From the NCBI GenBank assembly GCA_028751875.1, contig CM054167.1, positions 29,207,442-29,271,441 of the forward strand: a DNA stretch of 64,000 nt. The letters run 5' to 3'. Below, in pieces: positions 1-12,895 of this stretch; the stretch's first letter is position 1; the number at the start of each line of letters is the position of its first letter. This DNA comes from Rapana venosa (taxonomy: Eukaryota > Mollusca > Gastropoda > Neogastropoda > Muricidae). The translations under genes were made by a program, and so were the position numbers. The notes beneath the pieces were generated by a model. That model was given only the letters and a program-made list of their open reading frames with translations, searched no databases and had not been told where the DNA came from.

Positions 1-131
1 TGTGAAGCGTGTAATGTCTATGCCTGCCCTCTCCAATGTCCACTTCAGCCAGCGAGATAGGGTATCGCTTGTGGCTCCTCTGTGCAGTGCTTGGAGAGTG
101 AGAAACAAATGTCGGGTGGAATTCTGAGCCC

Positions 132-662
132 TCACTTATTTGCTGTGAGGTATTCTTTCAACATGTGAACTACACACAGAGCCTCCTTTTCCACAAAAGC
201 CATGAGTTCAATTGGTGATTGATGGGCTCTTCTTCTTGATTGTTTTAATAAACTATTTACATAAAATATACATTTTTCCCTTGTTAGTAGCATATTATCG
301 ATGTCAAGTGCAGCAATAGTTTGACACCTTTGACCCGACAGAAGCACAATTAACATCACAAGTTTCATTGTCAGTTCTTTGAACATCAGTTTTTCCACTG
401 GAACCCACGTTTCTAGCATTGTTAGCACAACATTTACATCACAAGTTTGGTGATACTTTGGTAGTGGTGGTTTTCTTTAAAAAACACCCTTCATAAATCT
501 TTTTGCAAGTTCATGTTGACCGAACGTAGCCCCTTCATAGTTGCAGAAAAAACAACTTAGCGCAGAACGAGTGGTGCCCACAGCACTATATGAATATCTC
601 TCTCTCAACAGAGATGCCAGAAAATTTACAGCTGTGGCTAGAGGCGGTGAAACTGAATCCAC
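132..662 (-). mobile_element. DIRS-like tyrosine recombinase fragments (copy A)
   Basis: Two minus-strand frames (477-662, then 132-428) read like the tyrosine recombinase of DIRS-type retrotransposons. The first contains RSALSCFF and KRFMKGVF. The second contains KLVMLIVLLSGQRCQT followed by ALDI, the region carrying the first catalytic arginine in this family. The frame breaks between them and a downstream C-terminal part is not in frame, so the element is inactive. The family call rests on remembered motif similarity. The element probably continues past the window start. Confidence 0.7.
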
Positions 663-779
663 TTGTTGCTCACATGCGTACCTCTCCCACTTCGTATGTA
701 CACATCATACATCTGTTTTGTTGCGAGTCGCCATGAGGACATGAGAAAGTCAAAGTCAAAAAAACTTTTAATCATCCCA

Positions 780-1260
780 TGAAGGGCAATTACAATACTG
801 ACAGGCAGATTGATACTCATCAAATATATCAAAGACACAAAAGCTATATTTCATATTGGTTTTTAAATAAAATGTCACGAACACACACACACCCACACAC
901 ACACACACACCACACACACGCGCGCATGCGCACACACACGCAAACGCCCGCACGCACACACATCAATTGTGAACACAATTTTAAACCCATTGACTAGAAG
1001 ACATAAAAACTTATTTTTACGCACGCATATACGCAGCACGTACACACGCACGTATGTGTGTGTGCGAACACGCCCACGCACACCCACACCATACACCAAT
1101 ATATGAATTCAATGTTTTAAGACAGTTGATTAGAACACAGACTTATTTCACACACCCACGCACCCACCCACACACCCACCCACACACACACACACAATTA
1201 TGTATTGACTACACTCGTAACAATGACAATCAGGCAGATAATTCAGAGAAATGTAAAAAC
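780..1260. repeat. CA/CG-rich microsatellite tract
   Basis: Alternating CA and CGCA runs, dense at 882-962 and 1140-1195, lie in the 3' part of the LINE insertion. The peptide-like frames over it are histidine/threonine or cysteine/valine strings and are not genes. The same tract occurs in copy B at 10260-10575. Confidence 0.85.
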
Positions 1261-1267
1261 TAGGTAG

Positions 1268-3190
1268 TCAACATCATTGTGAATTCAGAATTCGAATGCT
1301 TACTGGCACAAAAGAATTTCTTTTTCTGTTAGTTTTGCTGATGGGACACCGAAAGCGGCGTTCCGAAGGCAACATTTGAAATTCTGGAAACAAAGCATGG
1401 GAAGGATCAGCCAAAATGGCTGTGGCTTTGCGTACAAGCTGCTGATTGCAGAACGACATGAGATCTCTTTCTTTTCCAATTATTTTTGAGCAGATTCTTA
1501 CAATTCTCTGCAGGCCATTCTTGTTTTTAACACTAAGGTTATTGTACCAACAAATGAAAGCAAAACTTAGAACACTCTCTATGTAAGACTTGTAAAACAA
1601 GGAAAGGATCTTTTTGTCTACAAAAAATGAGTTCAGTTTCCTCAGAAAATACAGACGTTGTTGTCCCTTTTTGACAATAGCGTCAGTTAACGTCCCAGTT
1701 TAAACTTGTGGTCAAAAACAGTTCCAGATACTTATAGTTCAAAACGTTTTCAACCTCTTGATTATGGATTAATAATATTCTTAGGAGTATGCCCTGATCT
1801 TCTGAAGTCGATAGGCAGGTCTTTAGTTTTAGAAACATTTAGCTCCAGATAGGCCTCGTCACACCAGTGTACGAACTCGGTGAGGGCTGGACCGTGGTCT
1901 AAGACTGATCCGGATAAGAGGGATAACAGAGCACTATCGTCTGCGAACTTTACCAAAAAGGAATTTCCATAGTTGCTTCTGCAATCATCTGTGTATAGAA
2001 TGTACAGAAGTGGTGAGAGGACGCAACCCTGCGGAGAACCAGTGCAGGTAAATCTAACCGAAGAAGATATTTTGTTGGCCAAAACACGCTGTGGTCTGTT
2101 GGTTAAAAATTCAATCAGCCAACGAACAAGTTGATTGTCTACGTAAAATTTTTTGAAATTATTTTGTTAACCAGAACGTGAGGCTGCATTGTATTGAAAG
2201 CTGAACTAAAGTCAGCGAACAATATTCTGGCATGAGAGTCAGGTGTTTCCAAGTGGCTATACAACTTGTTCAAATGAATAGTTTGGCATCTTCGACACCC
2301 CTTCGAGACCTGTATGCAAATTGCGGTGGGTCAAGGTCTTTCTCTGTAGCAGAAAGAATGAGAGATTTTACGATCTTTTCCAGCGTTTTCATCACAAGAG
2401 ATGTGAGAGCTACAGGTCTAAAATCGTTAGGCCGAGAAGGATTGGGTTTCTTTTGGAAGAGGTATTACATTGGAAGTTTTCCAAATAACAGGAATCTGAC
2501 AAGTATCCAGTGAGGCCTGGAACAGGTGTTGAAGGACACTGGCAAGCTCAGTAGCGCAGAATTTCAGGGTTCTTCCACATATACCATCTGGTCCGGGAGA
2601 TTTGTTAATATTTATTGCCTTTAGTTTAAGTGCTTACAGATAATTTCTTCATCAACAATGACGCTATTCTCAGAAACTAGGGATTGCTTCAGATCATTTA
2701 ATTCATCTGAGAAATCATGCTTTTCAAAGCGAGTAAAAAATGCGTTTAGATGGTCTGGTAAGTTGTTATCACATACTCCCTGCAAACTGATCTTTGACCT
2801 ATGTTGGACACCTACCATATTTACTGCAGACATATTTTTGATACCCTGCCATGCAGCACGAAAATTGTTCCCTGCAAACTTGTCTTCAATCTTATTTTTA
2901 TATATACATCTAGTCTGTGCAACAGCAGCTTTGACTTCTTTGTTTGCTTCCTTCTTTTGTTGTTCTCTGCCTGTGTAAAATACTGGTAGTGTCCTCAGAA
3001 AAACCTTGTGTTCTGAATCTATCCCTGACACTTTGCAGACTAACAGAGTCAAGCTTTTCCACAGTGGGTGTTTCATCTCCTTTTGACTTGGCTGTATCAG
3101 CAGAGTGTTTCTGGCTAACAAGAGGACTAGCCTAGCTGTGAGAATTTTTGTCAGAGCTGGCCAAAAGGGTTTGTTTTTCCAGGCCGCTAC
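1268..3190 (-). mobile_element. Non-LTR retrotransposon (CR1/L2/Rex-like LINE), degraded, copy A
   Basis: On the minus strand, 3121-2621 encodes the linker between endonuclease and reverse transcriptase (AAWQGIKNMS, then DHLNAFFTRFE). 2620-2090 is a frameshifted RT, and 2082-1762 has the RT core GSPQGCVLSPLLYILYTDD followed by FADD, the catalytic YxDD box. 1600-1274 is the C-terminal part with SYIESVLSFAFICWY. Stops and frameshifts make it a pseudo-element with no intact endonuclease. It lies between the RNase H part (3245-3556) and the recombinase part (132-662) of the DIRS-like element, so it seems to be inserted there. Confidence 0.85.
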
Positions 3191-3244
3191 TTCTATAACC
3201 TCATTTTCTTGGTCTTTCTTTAACTTTGCCAGGACACTATAACC

Positions 3245-3552
3245 TCATTTTCTTGCTTTGTCTTTCTTTAACTTTGCCAGGACACGGGATAGAATGCTGA
3301 AAGGGGGAAAGCAATAAACAGTCTTGTTACCCCAATACATGCTAAATGCGTAAATAGCACATGCTCCTGGGTCAGGCAAGAAAGACACATTTGTGGAAAA
3401 TTGAAAATTTAATCTCAAAGCAAACAAGTCAGTGTCAGGTTTTATATCTAGAATATTCAGAGCCTCAAAGAGTAGCCTGTCAGCGTCAATATTACCAAGC
3501 CCAGGGATGTGGGCAGCACTGAGCCATATGTTCCTGCTTTCACACCAATGCC

Positions 3553-3556
<4 letters not shown>
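3245..3556 (-). mobile_element. DIRS-like retrotransposon RNase H/linker fragment (copy A)
   Basis: A 103-codon frame contains SAAHIPGLGNIDADRL, then DTDLFALRLNFQ, PDPGACAIYAFSM and CFPPFSILSRVL. This series is typical of the region after reverse transcriptase/RNase H in DIRS-type elements. It lies upstream, in element orientation, of the recombinase fragments at 132-662. A roughly 50-bp direct duplication at 3198-3288 marks the edge with the LINE. Confidence 0.7.
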
Positions 3557-3583
<27 letters not shown>

Positions 3584-3630
3584 TTTTATATAATATATTT
3601 TTTTTTTGGAGGGGGGGGGGGGGGGGATTG
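3553..3630. repeat. AT microsatellite plus poly-T and poly-G runs
   Basis: (AT)n is followed by T and then about 16 G. The same composite is present in copy B at 12898-12975 with slightly different run lengths. Confidence 0.9.
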
Positions 3631-3986
3631 CAAAGTAAAAGTGGAAAAGTAACCGAACTACTTAGGGTAAATGATGACATGATTATGTCAGCTGGTGTGA
3701 GAAAACAATGGAAAGGGATAATATAACGAGACATGCCTGTGACTCAGCCATTGTTAAATCAGTGTGTTTGAAGAACAAACCTATGAACTTTCAAAAATGA
3801 GAGTTAAAGACTTAGCACTGTATTACCAGACGGCAAGCTGTGTGCACATACCTGTAGATTGCCGATTAGTTTTTTTTTAGTTTTTTTTTTTGTTTTTTTT
3901 TGCTGCCTCATCTTCTGACGACCCCCGTCCTACTGTTCCCACGCCGCTCATTCCAATCTCCCCGCCACAACCACACCCAAGATGTT

Positions 3987-4486
3987 NNNNNNNNNNNNNN
4001 NNNNNNNNNNNNNNNNNNNNNNNNNNNNNNNNNNNNNNNNNNNNNNNNNNNNNNNNNNNNNNNNNNNNNNNNNNNNNNNNNNNNNNNNNNNNNNNNNNNN
4101 NNNNNNNNNNNNNNNNNNNNNNNNNNNNNNNNNNNNNNNNNNNNNNNNNNNNNNNNNNNNNNNNNNNNNNNNNNNNNNNNNNNNNNNNNNNNNNNNNNNN
4201 NNNNNNNNNNNNNNNNNNNNNNNNNNNNNNNNNNNNNNNNNNNNNNNNNNNNNNNNNNNNNNNNNNNNNNNNNNNNNNNNNNNNNNNNNNNNNNNNNNNN
4301 NNNNNNNNNNNNNNNNNNNNNNNNNNNNNNNNNNNNNNNNNNNNNNNNNNNNNNNNNNNNNNNNNNNNNNNNNNNNNNNNNNNNNNNNNNNNNNNNNNNN
4401 NNNNNNNNNNNNNNNNNNNNNNNNNNNNNNNNNNNNNNNNNNNNNNNNNNNNNNNNNNNNNNNNNNNNNNNNNNNNNNNNNNNNNN
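3987..4486. other. Assembly gap of exactly 500 N
   Basis: Exactly 500 N, the same length as the gap at 40635-41134, so a fixed-size scaffolding gap of unknown true length. Frames crossing it are meaningless. Confidence 0.99.
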
Positions 4487-4947
4487 AGGGGGTGTGTGTG
4501 TGGGGTGGTTTCACGCCATGTGTGTATGAAATATTTTGCTTTTTTTGGTGGGAGGATTGTTTGTTAGGGCGAGGGGGTGTAGGGAGGGGTGTTTTTCATG
4601 TTAATTGGTCTTGTTTATTTATTTGCTTTGTTTATTTTTGTGGTCTTTCATTGATCAATCTCTAGATTTATTATTTGAAGGCTATTTGAATGATTCATTT
4701 CAGTGTATCCCAGATTACTTGTTTATCACTTTATGATTTATTCAGTTTGTTTCACTCTTTTCCCATGGGGGCTTGGTGTAAAGAAGCCTTGGCTTATCCA
4801 CTTACCCTCATTAAAATATTCAAGTTTGAGCTCTCTCTCTCTTCTCACACACACACGATGTACACACACACACAATGGTCACACACACAGTCTCTCTCTC
4901 TCTCCCTCTCTTCTCTCTCTTCTCTCTTCTCTCTCTCTTCTCTCTCT

Positions 4948-4981
<34 letters not shown>

Positions 4982-5290
4982 CTCTCACAACACACACACA
5001 AACACCACACACACACCCCAACACACACACACTGTATTCACTTATACACACACCACACACAGTATACACACATGCACGCCACACACAGTGTACGCACATA
5101 CACACACACACAGTGTACACATACACACCACACACACACACACACCACACACATGAAAAAAACAACAACAAAACAAAACAAAAAAAAACACACACACATA
5201 CACACAGTGACACACCCATGCATGCCTTCATGCATGCACACATGCACACACGCACGCACACACAGATGCACTCACACTCACGCACATAGA
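4487..5290. repeat. Low-complexity CT/CA microsatellites
   Basis: T-rich sequence to about 4830 is followed by compound (CT)n, (CA)n and CATG-rich tracts to 5290. Long open frames here, rich in serine/leucine or histidine/threonine, are artefacts of the repeats. Confidence 0.9.
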
Positions 5291-5299
5291 TCTACATGC

Positions 5300-6100
5300 A
5301 TAGCTGCCAACCCTTCCGGATTTTCCGGAATTCTTCCAGATTTAAATCTCGGTTCCGATTTTTCATTTTACAAGAAACATATTCCGGTTTCTGAAATTAA
5401 AGACATTTTGTTTCTTGAGAAAGCAACAGATCAATTCATTTCTGTTTTGAAATTGAAAGCATATCATGTGCACGGGTGGAAGTCTATCATGCGCATGCAT
5501 TATCACACAAAAGCTGTTCAAAATGGGAGGACGTACAGTTTTTCATACAATAATTTCCATGTCTGGCTCATTCAACATGATGAGGAAGAACTGTCAGAAG
5601 CAACAGACCAGCTTCAGGACCAATTCAACAGCTACCAACTTCTTGACTTGCACAAGCTGTCTGAAACTTGGAAAGGAAGACAGAAGGGGGTTTGCTGGCC
5701 AAAGAAAACACTTTGGCATGTTGGCCTTTGATAGACTGGCTCACTGCATGTTGGGAATCTGTCCCTGCCTCACAGCAATGCCAGTTGTGAGCGGCATTCA
5801 GCCAGGTCTGAAAAAAAACAAAACGGACTTCAGGGGGTCCCTCAGCACAGACACGCTGAACAACATGATGGTGGCAAAGGCAACCTTCATGGATTTTGCT
5901 TCCAGCAGAAGTTCATGAGGTCTCTGATGCCTCGCTCCCCTACGACCTTATAGGTTATGGGACTCCTTTCCTTTACCTCTAGAAGTTCAGCCAGGACTTC
6001 TTGGAAAAAGCAAAGTCATCAACCTCCCAAATGGTGGAAGAAAAGGTTAAGCCTGACTTTGAGGAGATGTACAGAACAACATTGCCTTTTTAGAGATTTT
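5300..6100 (+). pseudogene. Unidentified coding-like remnant
   Basis: From about 5300 the composition is non-repetitive and two overlapping plus-strand frames are open (to 5731 and to 5918). One contains FSYNNFHVWLIQHDEEEL. The other contains LAHCMLGICPCLTAMP. They look like one ancestral frame broken by a shift near 5600. I recognise no family. A decayed transposon-borne gene is possible. No splice signals or start are convincing. Confidence 0.35.
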
Positions 6101-7150
6101 GTTTGTGTGTTTGGGGCAGAAGGGTTAGCAGGTTAATTTTCTTCTTCTTCTTTCATATTTTTTGGTGCGTTGTGTCGTCAGCTGCCCCAGGCCAGAGGAG
6201 CCGGTCCAAGTGAATTTGTGAAAAAGTGTTAACTTTAGTACAGAAGAAATCTCCATTCTCATACTGGCAATGTGTAGACCAGAATTGCTACTCCAACTTA
6301 GTCTGGTTGAATCTGTCAGTATGTTTGCTTAATGGATGGTTATTTTCTTAATGTGTGTGTGTGTTTTTAAAACATTATTTTGGTTTTCATTTCAGGAGAT
6401 GAGAAATTTGCTTGCTAATATAAAGTGCTTCAACTTCAGGGACAGCGCCCCCTGCCCCTGCTTTTACGGGCCCCCTCCCAAACCCACCCCCCACCAGGAT
6501 TCCTATTTTTGAGTCTCAGGTTGGCAGCAATGTACATGTACTGTCTGACAAGAAAAGACTTGACTTCACAAACACACACACACGCGCACACACACACCCC
6601 CTACATGTGTGCTTTACTTTTTAAACTTAACTATTGCATGTGTTTACAGATTAAGTAATTTGACAAGTGTCACAAAAATTATTTTTCAATTGAACAAGCA
6701 ACTTACCAATAAGTCAATTCTATGCTGTTCAAGAGTATATCATATATATGAGTTGTTCTCCAGAGCTGGTAACAAAAATGTTGCATTTGGGTGAAAATTA
6801 AAAACAAACTTTGGGCTACAAATTTCTATGGTTCTAACACGTAACAGGCATTTTGTTTGTAGAATCTTAAATCAGCACTGCACTTTTCACTGCTGTCTTG
6901 TGGTTTGAAATGGGGTGGGGGGTCTTGCATGTGTCTGTACATCACAGTGTGACAAGCATGGGCCTGCACACATGAACTATTTATAGCAGTTTAGGGTTAT
7001 TGGCATTTAAGAACAAATTGAAGATATGAGGAAATAAAGGAAAGTATAACACCTTGTAAATGTAATATTGACTGTAAGTACACTGTACAAGTCCACTATG
7101 TAAGTGTTACACTGTAAGTAATTTATGTGACATCACTGTCTGGATTTTTC
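6101..7150. other. Intergenic, no recognisable gene
   Basis: AT-rich sequence with a short CA tract at 6565-6600. Short open frames have no recognisable motifs. I see nothing else supportable. Confidence 0.6.
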
Positions 7151-7151
7151 T

Positions 7152-7790
7152 GTGGATCCCAAATTTAAATTATACTATAGATTCCGCATCATCCGCAGCA
7201 TCATCAAACCAGAGGACGGCACAAAAGAAGACATCCACAACAGACTGGGCAAGGCCAGGAGTGTGTTTAGAGAGATGAACAATATCTGGAGATCAACTCA
7301 GTACAGCACCAACACCAAGTTGAAGCTATACCAGAGCTGTGTTGTATCTACGCTCCTGTACGGTTCTGAGTGCTGGAGGATGACGGAAGCAGATCTTACC
7401 AAACTTCGATCCTTTCACACCGTATGCCTCCGAAGAATTCTCCGGATCTTTTGGCCAGAGAAGATCTCCAATGAAGACCTACTACGGAGATGTAGGCAAG
7501 AGGACATGGGAACCATCATCACCAGACGACGGTGGAAGTGGATTGGGCACATCCTCCGAAGAGACCCACAGTCAATCACAAGAACAGCATTGCACTGGAC
7601 CCCAGAAGGAAGGAGAAAGAAAGGAAGACCAAAAGCAACATGGAGGAGGACTGTAGAAAGTGAGATGAAGGCCATGCAGCACTCTTGGGGATCAGTGACT
7701 AGGTTAGCCCAGGATAGGCAGGAGTGGAAGCGCTTTGTTGCTGCCCTACACACCACTGGGTGTAATGGTTGATGATGATGATAGATTCTG
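7152..7790 (+). mobile_element. RTE-type LINE, 5'-truncated reverse transcriptase C-terminus
   Basis: One open frame of about 206 codons has the order seen at the C-terminus of RTE-like RTs: KARSVFREMNNIWRS, LLYGSECWRMTEADL, RWKWIGHILRRDPQS and EGRRKKGRPKATWRR. The polymerase and endonuclease parts are absent, so this is a 5'-truncated insertion. It ends at 7773-7782 in a short TGATGATGATGA tail, like the RTE copy ending at 34979. Confidence 0.85.
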
Positions 7791-8540
7791 ATATATGCTA
7801 ATCTTCTTGTTATTAACCTCTAACTGCCGAGTGCAAGTACAAACTCTATGCTGGGGAACAAAATTTCTATGTACCACTTGCTATGTTCATGTCCCTTTTA
7901 CTCAGAAATTACTAGATGGATAATCCTGGTATTTGTTGACGTCTCATACATCACACTACCTGGTCAGTGTGACACAAAGAACTTTTTGTCTGCTCACATT
8001 ATTCCTTTGAGGGGTAAGAAGACATAAAGTCTGCCAATCAGAACACAGCTTAAAAACAACATTTTGGGAAAATTCCATTAATTGTAATTCCTCTTCAAAT
8101 CACACAGAATGAGACTTCAAAGATGGACCGTCACAGACATGACAGTTCTGGAAAAATCAATGACAAATTGGGCATGTTTGACAGTTTTCCACCCATCTTT
8201 TAATATAATTAAATACAACAGAGCGAGACTTTCCTTGTAAGGTGAAGCTGGTTGTAAATTTTTTTATACCAGAATGGAGTGCGCATGAGAACCGTGTGCA
8301 GCCCCTACTGTCAGTTGTTAGAGCCTGAAAGAACACTGTCATACTGTAACAGGATCACCATCTGTTTTATCATTTCCATTGGGGGGATGTCTTACTATTG
8401 CACTGTGTGCAAAACACTGTTGGCAATTCTTGATAAAAATTCAACAGAGTGGTAATAGTTTTGTTTGCATGGTATGCATTTCATTTTACTTGCATAGTAT
8501 GCATGCAGACCATTGCACAGGTGGGCATGTGCATTCTTTA

Positions 8541-9045
8541 TGTTTGTCCTTTCCTCGATAGAAATCAGAGAGTATAGATGAAGTTGTTGAGATGTCGGCT
8601 GTTTATTCGTTGCCAAGAGCATTGTGGTATGCCTTAAAATAACAATAAATTTAAATTTTACGACTTCTTCAATGAAGATACTTCCAGTATTTCTTTCGCT
8701 TTCAACACAACATATTCATCCCCTTCTCAGCATGCTCTTCAAGTACAAGCTGAATGCGACACAAACTCCAAATCTGGTTATGTAAGTGATGAATCAGTCT
8801 TCACGGTTTGCCAGAAAACAAAATTTAAGCATCCCCGATCATAAACATTGACATATTTGACTCTCAGATCCCATCCTCATCACCAATGTTTTGTCTGTGC
8901 TCGATACAAATCAGACAATACAAATGAAGTTGTTTAGAACCAAAAGCATTCTGGGATGCCTTAATTAAAATTAAAATATGAATTGTATGACTTCTTCAAT
9001 GAAGATATTCTTGGTATTTCTTTTGGTTTTGATACAACACACTCC
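8541..9045. repeat. Diverged direct duplication of about 160 bp
   Basis: 8541-8710 and 8887-9045 share the same order of blocks, including GATGAAGTTGTT-like and GCATTCTGGGATGCCTTAA-like stretches and the exact block GACTTCTTCAATGAAGATA. Spacing is about 345 bp. No coding potential was seen in 7790-9316 otherwise. Confidence 0.7.
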
Positions 9046-9316
9046 GTTCCGGTCCACATTAAATTCGCAAGAATTTAAAACCAGCTTCACCTTATGAATA
9101 ATTCTTATTCCCTGTGTCCTCCACTATATACACATGAGATTTGAGAGCTGCAGAGTTCTGGGGACAAACACACCACCACATGTAAACAAGAAAACATGTC
9201 CTACCTTACTTCTGTGTTAGGAAACGCTCCATGATGGATTGGCCCATGGTCAGTGCTGGTCCCATAAACTTGCAAATGTGGAAACATTCATCCATCCAGT
9301 GCTTTCATGATGATGT

Positions 9317-9970
9317 TTATCGAGCATTTGCAAGTTTTGGGCTGTTGAAGTACTGGTGACCTCGTACTGGCACGGGAAAGCGTTGTAATGTCATCCCTGC
9401 CCTCTCCAATGCCCACTTCAGCCAGCGAGATAGGGTATCGCTTTTTGGCTCCTCTGTGCAGTGTTTGGGAGAGTGAGAAACAAATGTCGGGTGGAATTCT
9501 GAGCCCTCACTTATTTGCTGTGGGTATTCTTTCAAAATGTGAACTACTCAGAGCCTCCTTTTCCACAAAACCCATGAGTTCAATTGGTGATTTATGGGCT
9601 CTTCTTCTTGATTGTTTTAATAAACTATTTACATAAATATACATTTTTCCCCTTTTTAGTAGCATATTATCGATGCAAGTGCAGCAATAGTTTGACACCT
9701 TTGACCCGACAGAGCACAATTAACATCACAAGTTTCATTGTCAGTTCTTTGAACATCAGTTTTTCCCCTGGAACCCACGTTTTCTAGCATTGTTAGCACA
9801 ACATTACATCACAAGTTTGGTGATACTTTGGTAGTGGTGGTTTTCTTTAAAAAACACCCTTCATAAATCTTTTTGCAAGTTCATGTTGACCGAACGTAGC
9901 CCCCTTTATAGTTGCAGAAAAAACAACTTAGCGCCAGAACGATGGTGCCCACAGCACTATATGAATATTT
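9317..9970 (-). mobile_element. DIRS-like tyrosine recombinase fragments (copy B)
   Basis: The minus frame 9317-9535 contains FVSHSPKHC and DTLSRWLKWALERAGM, the region before the last catalytic residues in DIRS recombinases. Its neighbours at 9507-9719 and 9850-9970 match the copy A fragments. Frames are broken several times, so there is no functional recombinase. Confidence 0.7.
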
Positions 9971-10650
9971 TCCTCTCAACAGAGATGCCAAAAAAATTTA
10001 CAGCTGTGGCTAGAGGCGGTTTAAAACGAATCCACTTGTGCTCACATGCGTACCTCTCCACTTCGTATGTACACATCATACATCTGTTTTGTTGCGAGTG
10101 CCATGAGGACATGAGAAAGTCAAAGTCAAGTCAAGTCCCAAAAAAAATTTTAATCATCCCATGAAGGCAATTACAATACTGACAGGCAGATTGATACTCA
10201 TCAAATATATCAAAGACACAAAAGCTATATTTCATATTGGTTTTTAAATAAAAAGTCACGAACACACACACACCCCACACCACACACACACCACACACAC
10301 GCGCCATGCGCACACACACGCAAACGCCCGCACGCACACAATCAATTGTGAACACAATTTTAAACCCATTGACTAGAAGACATAAAAACTTATTTTTACG
10401 CACGCATATAGCAGCACGTACACACGCACGTATGTGTGTGTGCGACACGCCCACGCACACCCACACCATACACCAATATATGAATTCAATGTTTTAAGAC
10501 AGTTGATTAGAACACAGACTTATTTCACACACCCACGCACCCACCCACACACCCACCCACACACACACACACAATTATGTATTGACTACACTCGTAACAA
10601 TGACAATCAGGCAGATAATTCAGAGAAATGTAAAAACTAGGTAGTCAACA

Positions 10651-12490
10651 TCATTGTGAATTCAGAATTCGAATGCTTACTGGCACAAAAGAATTTCTTT
10701 TTCTGTTAGTTTTGCTGATGGGACACCGAAAGCGGCGTTCCGAAGGCAACATTTGAAATTCTGGAAACAAAGCATGGGAAGGATCAGCCAAAATGGCTGT
10801 GGCTTTGCGTACAAGCTGCTGATTGCAGAACGACATGAGATCTCTTTCTTTTCCAATTATTTTGAGCAGATTCTTACAATTCTCTGCAGGCCATTCTTGT
10901 TTTTAACACTAAGGTTATTGTACCAACAAAATGAAAGCAAAACTTAGAACACTCTCTATGTAAGACTTGTAAAACAAGGAAAGGATCTTTTTGTCTACAA
11001 AAAATGAGTTCAGTTTCCTCAGAAAATACAGACGTTGTTGTCCCTTTTTGACATAGCGTCAGTGTAACGTCCAGTTTAACTTGTGGTCAAAAACAGTTCC
11101 CAGATACTTATAGTTCAAAACCGTTTTCAACCTCTTGATTATGGATAATAATATTCTTAGGAGTATGCCCTGATCTTCTGAAGTCGATAGGCAGGTTTTA
11201 GTTTTAGAAACATTTAGCTCCAGATAGGCCTCGTCACACCAGTGTACGAACTCGGTGAGGGCTGGACCGTGGTCTAAGACTGATCCGGGATAAGAGGGAT
11301 AACGAGCACTATCGTCTGCGACTTTACAGAAAGGAATTTCCATAGTTGCTTCTGCAATCATCTGTTATAGATGTACAGAAGTGGTGAGAGGACGCAACCC
11401 TGCGGAGAACCAGTGCAGGTAAATCTAACCGAGAAGATATTTTGTTGGCCAAACACGCTGTGGTCTGTTGGTTAAAAATTCAATCACCAACGAACAAGTT
11501 GATTGTCTAGTCAAATTTTGAAATTATTTTGTTAACCAAAACGTGGGGCTGCATTGTATTGAAGCTGAACTAAAGTCAGCGAACAATATTCTGGCATGAG
11601 AGTCAGGTGTTTCCAGTGGCTATACAACTTGTTCAAATGAATAGTTTGGCATCTTCGACACCCCTTCGAGACCTGTATGCAATTGCGGTGGGTCAGGTTT
11701 TCTCTGTAGCAGAAAAAATGAAGATTTTACGATCTTTTCCAGCGTTTTCATCACAAGAGATGTGAGAGCTACAGGTCAAAATCGTTAGGCCGAGAAGGAT
11801 TGGGTTTCTTTGGAAGGGGTATTACATTGGAAGTTTTCCAAATAACAGGAATCTGACAAGTATCCAGTGAGGCCTGGAACAGGTGTTGAAGGACACTGGC
11901 AAGCTCAGTAGCGCAGAATTTCAGGGTTCTTCCAATATACCATCTGGTCCGGGAGATTTGTTAATATTTATTGCCTTTATTTTAAAAGTGCTTACAGATA
12001 ATTTTTTTCATCAACAATGACCTATTCTCGAAACTAGGATTGCTTCAGATCATTTAATTCATCTGAGAAATAAAGCTTTTCAAAGCGAGTAAAAAATGCG
12101 TTAGAGGGTCTGTAAGTTGTATCACATACTCCCTGCAAACTGATCTTTGACCTATGTTGGACCCCTACCATATTTACTGCAGACTTATTTTGATACCTCC
12201 CATGCAGCACAAAAATTTGTTCCCTGCAAACTTGTCTTCAATCTTATTTTTATATATACATCTAGTCTGTGCAACAGCAGCTTTGACTTTTTTGTTTGCT
12301 TCCTTTTTGTTGTTCTTGCTGTGTAAATTACTGGTAGTGTCTCAGAAAAACCTTGTGTTCTGAATCTATCCCTGAAAATTTGCAGACTAACAGAGTCAAG
12401 CTTTTCCACAGTGGGTGTTTCATCTCCTTTTGACTTGGCTGTATCAGCAGAGGTTTTTTTCTGGCTAACAAGAGGGCTAGCCTAGCTGTG
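10651..12490 (-). mobile_element. Non-LTR retrotransposon (CR1/L2/Rex-like LINE), degraded, copy B
   Basis: Same element as 1268-3190, with further frameshifts. The C-terminal part is at 10651-10836. The region before and after the catalytic box is at 11059-11361, where FVHWCDEAYLELNVSKTK is readable. The linker is at 12185-12409. Inactive. Confidence 0.85.
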
Positions 12491-12559
12491 AGAATTTTTG
12501 TCAGAGCTGGCCAAAAGGGGTTTTTTTTTCCAGGCCGCTACTTCTATAACCTCATTTTC

Positions 12560-12895
12560 TTGTCTTTCTTTAACTTTGCCAGGACACTATAACCTCATTT
12601 TCTTGTTTGTCTTTCTTTAACTTTGCCAGGACACGGGGTAGAATGCTGAAAGGGGGAAAGCAAAAAAAACATCTTGTTACCCAATACATGCTAAATGGGT
12701 AAAATAGCACATGCTCCGGGTCAGGCAAGAAAGACACATTTGTGGAAAATTGAAAATTTAATCTCAAAGCAAACAAGTCAGTGTCAGGTTTTATATCTAG
12801 AATATTCAGGCCTCAAAGAGTAGCCTGTCAGCGTCAATATTACCAAACCCAGGGATGTGGCAGCACTGAGCCATATTTCTGCTTTCACACCAATG
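12560..12895 (-). mobile_element. DIRS-like RNase H/linker fragment (copy B)
   Basis: Counterpart of 3245-3556. FALRLNFQFSTNVSFLPDP is readable, followed by PFSMYW and CFPPFSILPRVL. The frame is broken. Confidence 0.65.

Larger units (their letters stand above)
1..3986. repeat. Segmental duplicate, copy A
   Basis: This whole stretch recurs in the same orientation at about 9380-13330. Matching landmarks occur in the same order: recombinase fragment, CA tract, LINE reverse transcriptase, RNase H-like fragment, AT tract, poly-G run, and the T-rich stretch before the gap. The copies differ mainly by one-base homopolymer indels. Copy A stops exactly at the 500-N gap while copy B continues. It is either a recent duplication or two versions of one locus scaffolded together. 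Confidence 0.9.

Noticed and set aside
3890..4665. Frames spanning the first gap
   Set aside because: They consist almost entirely of N.
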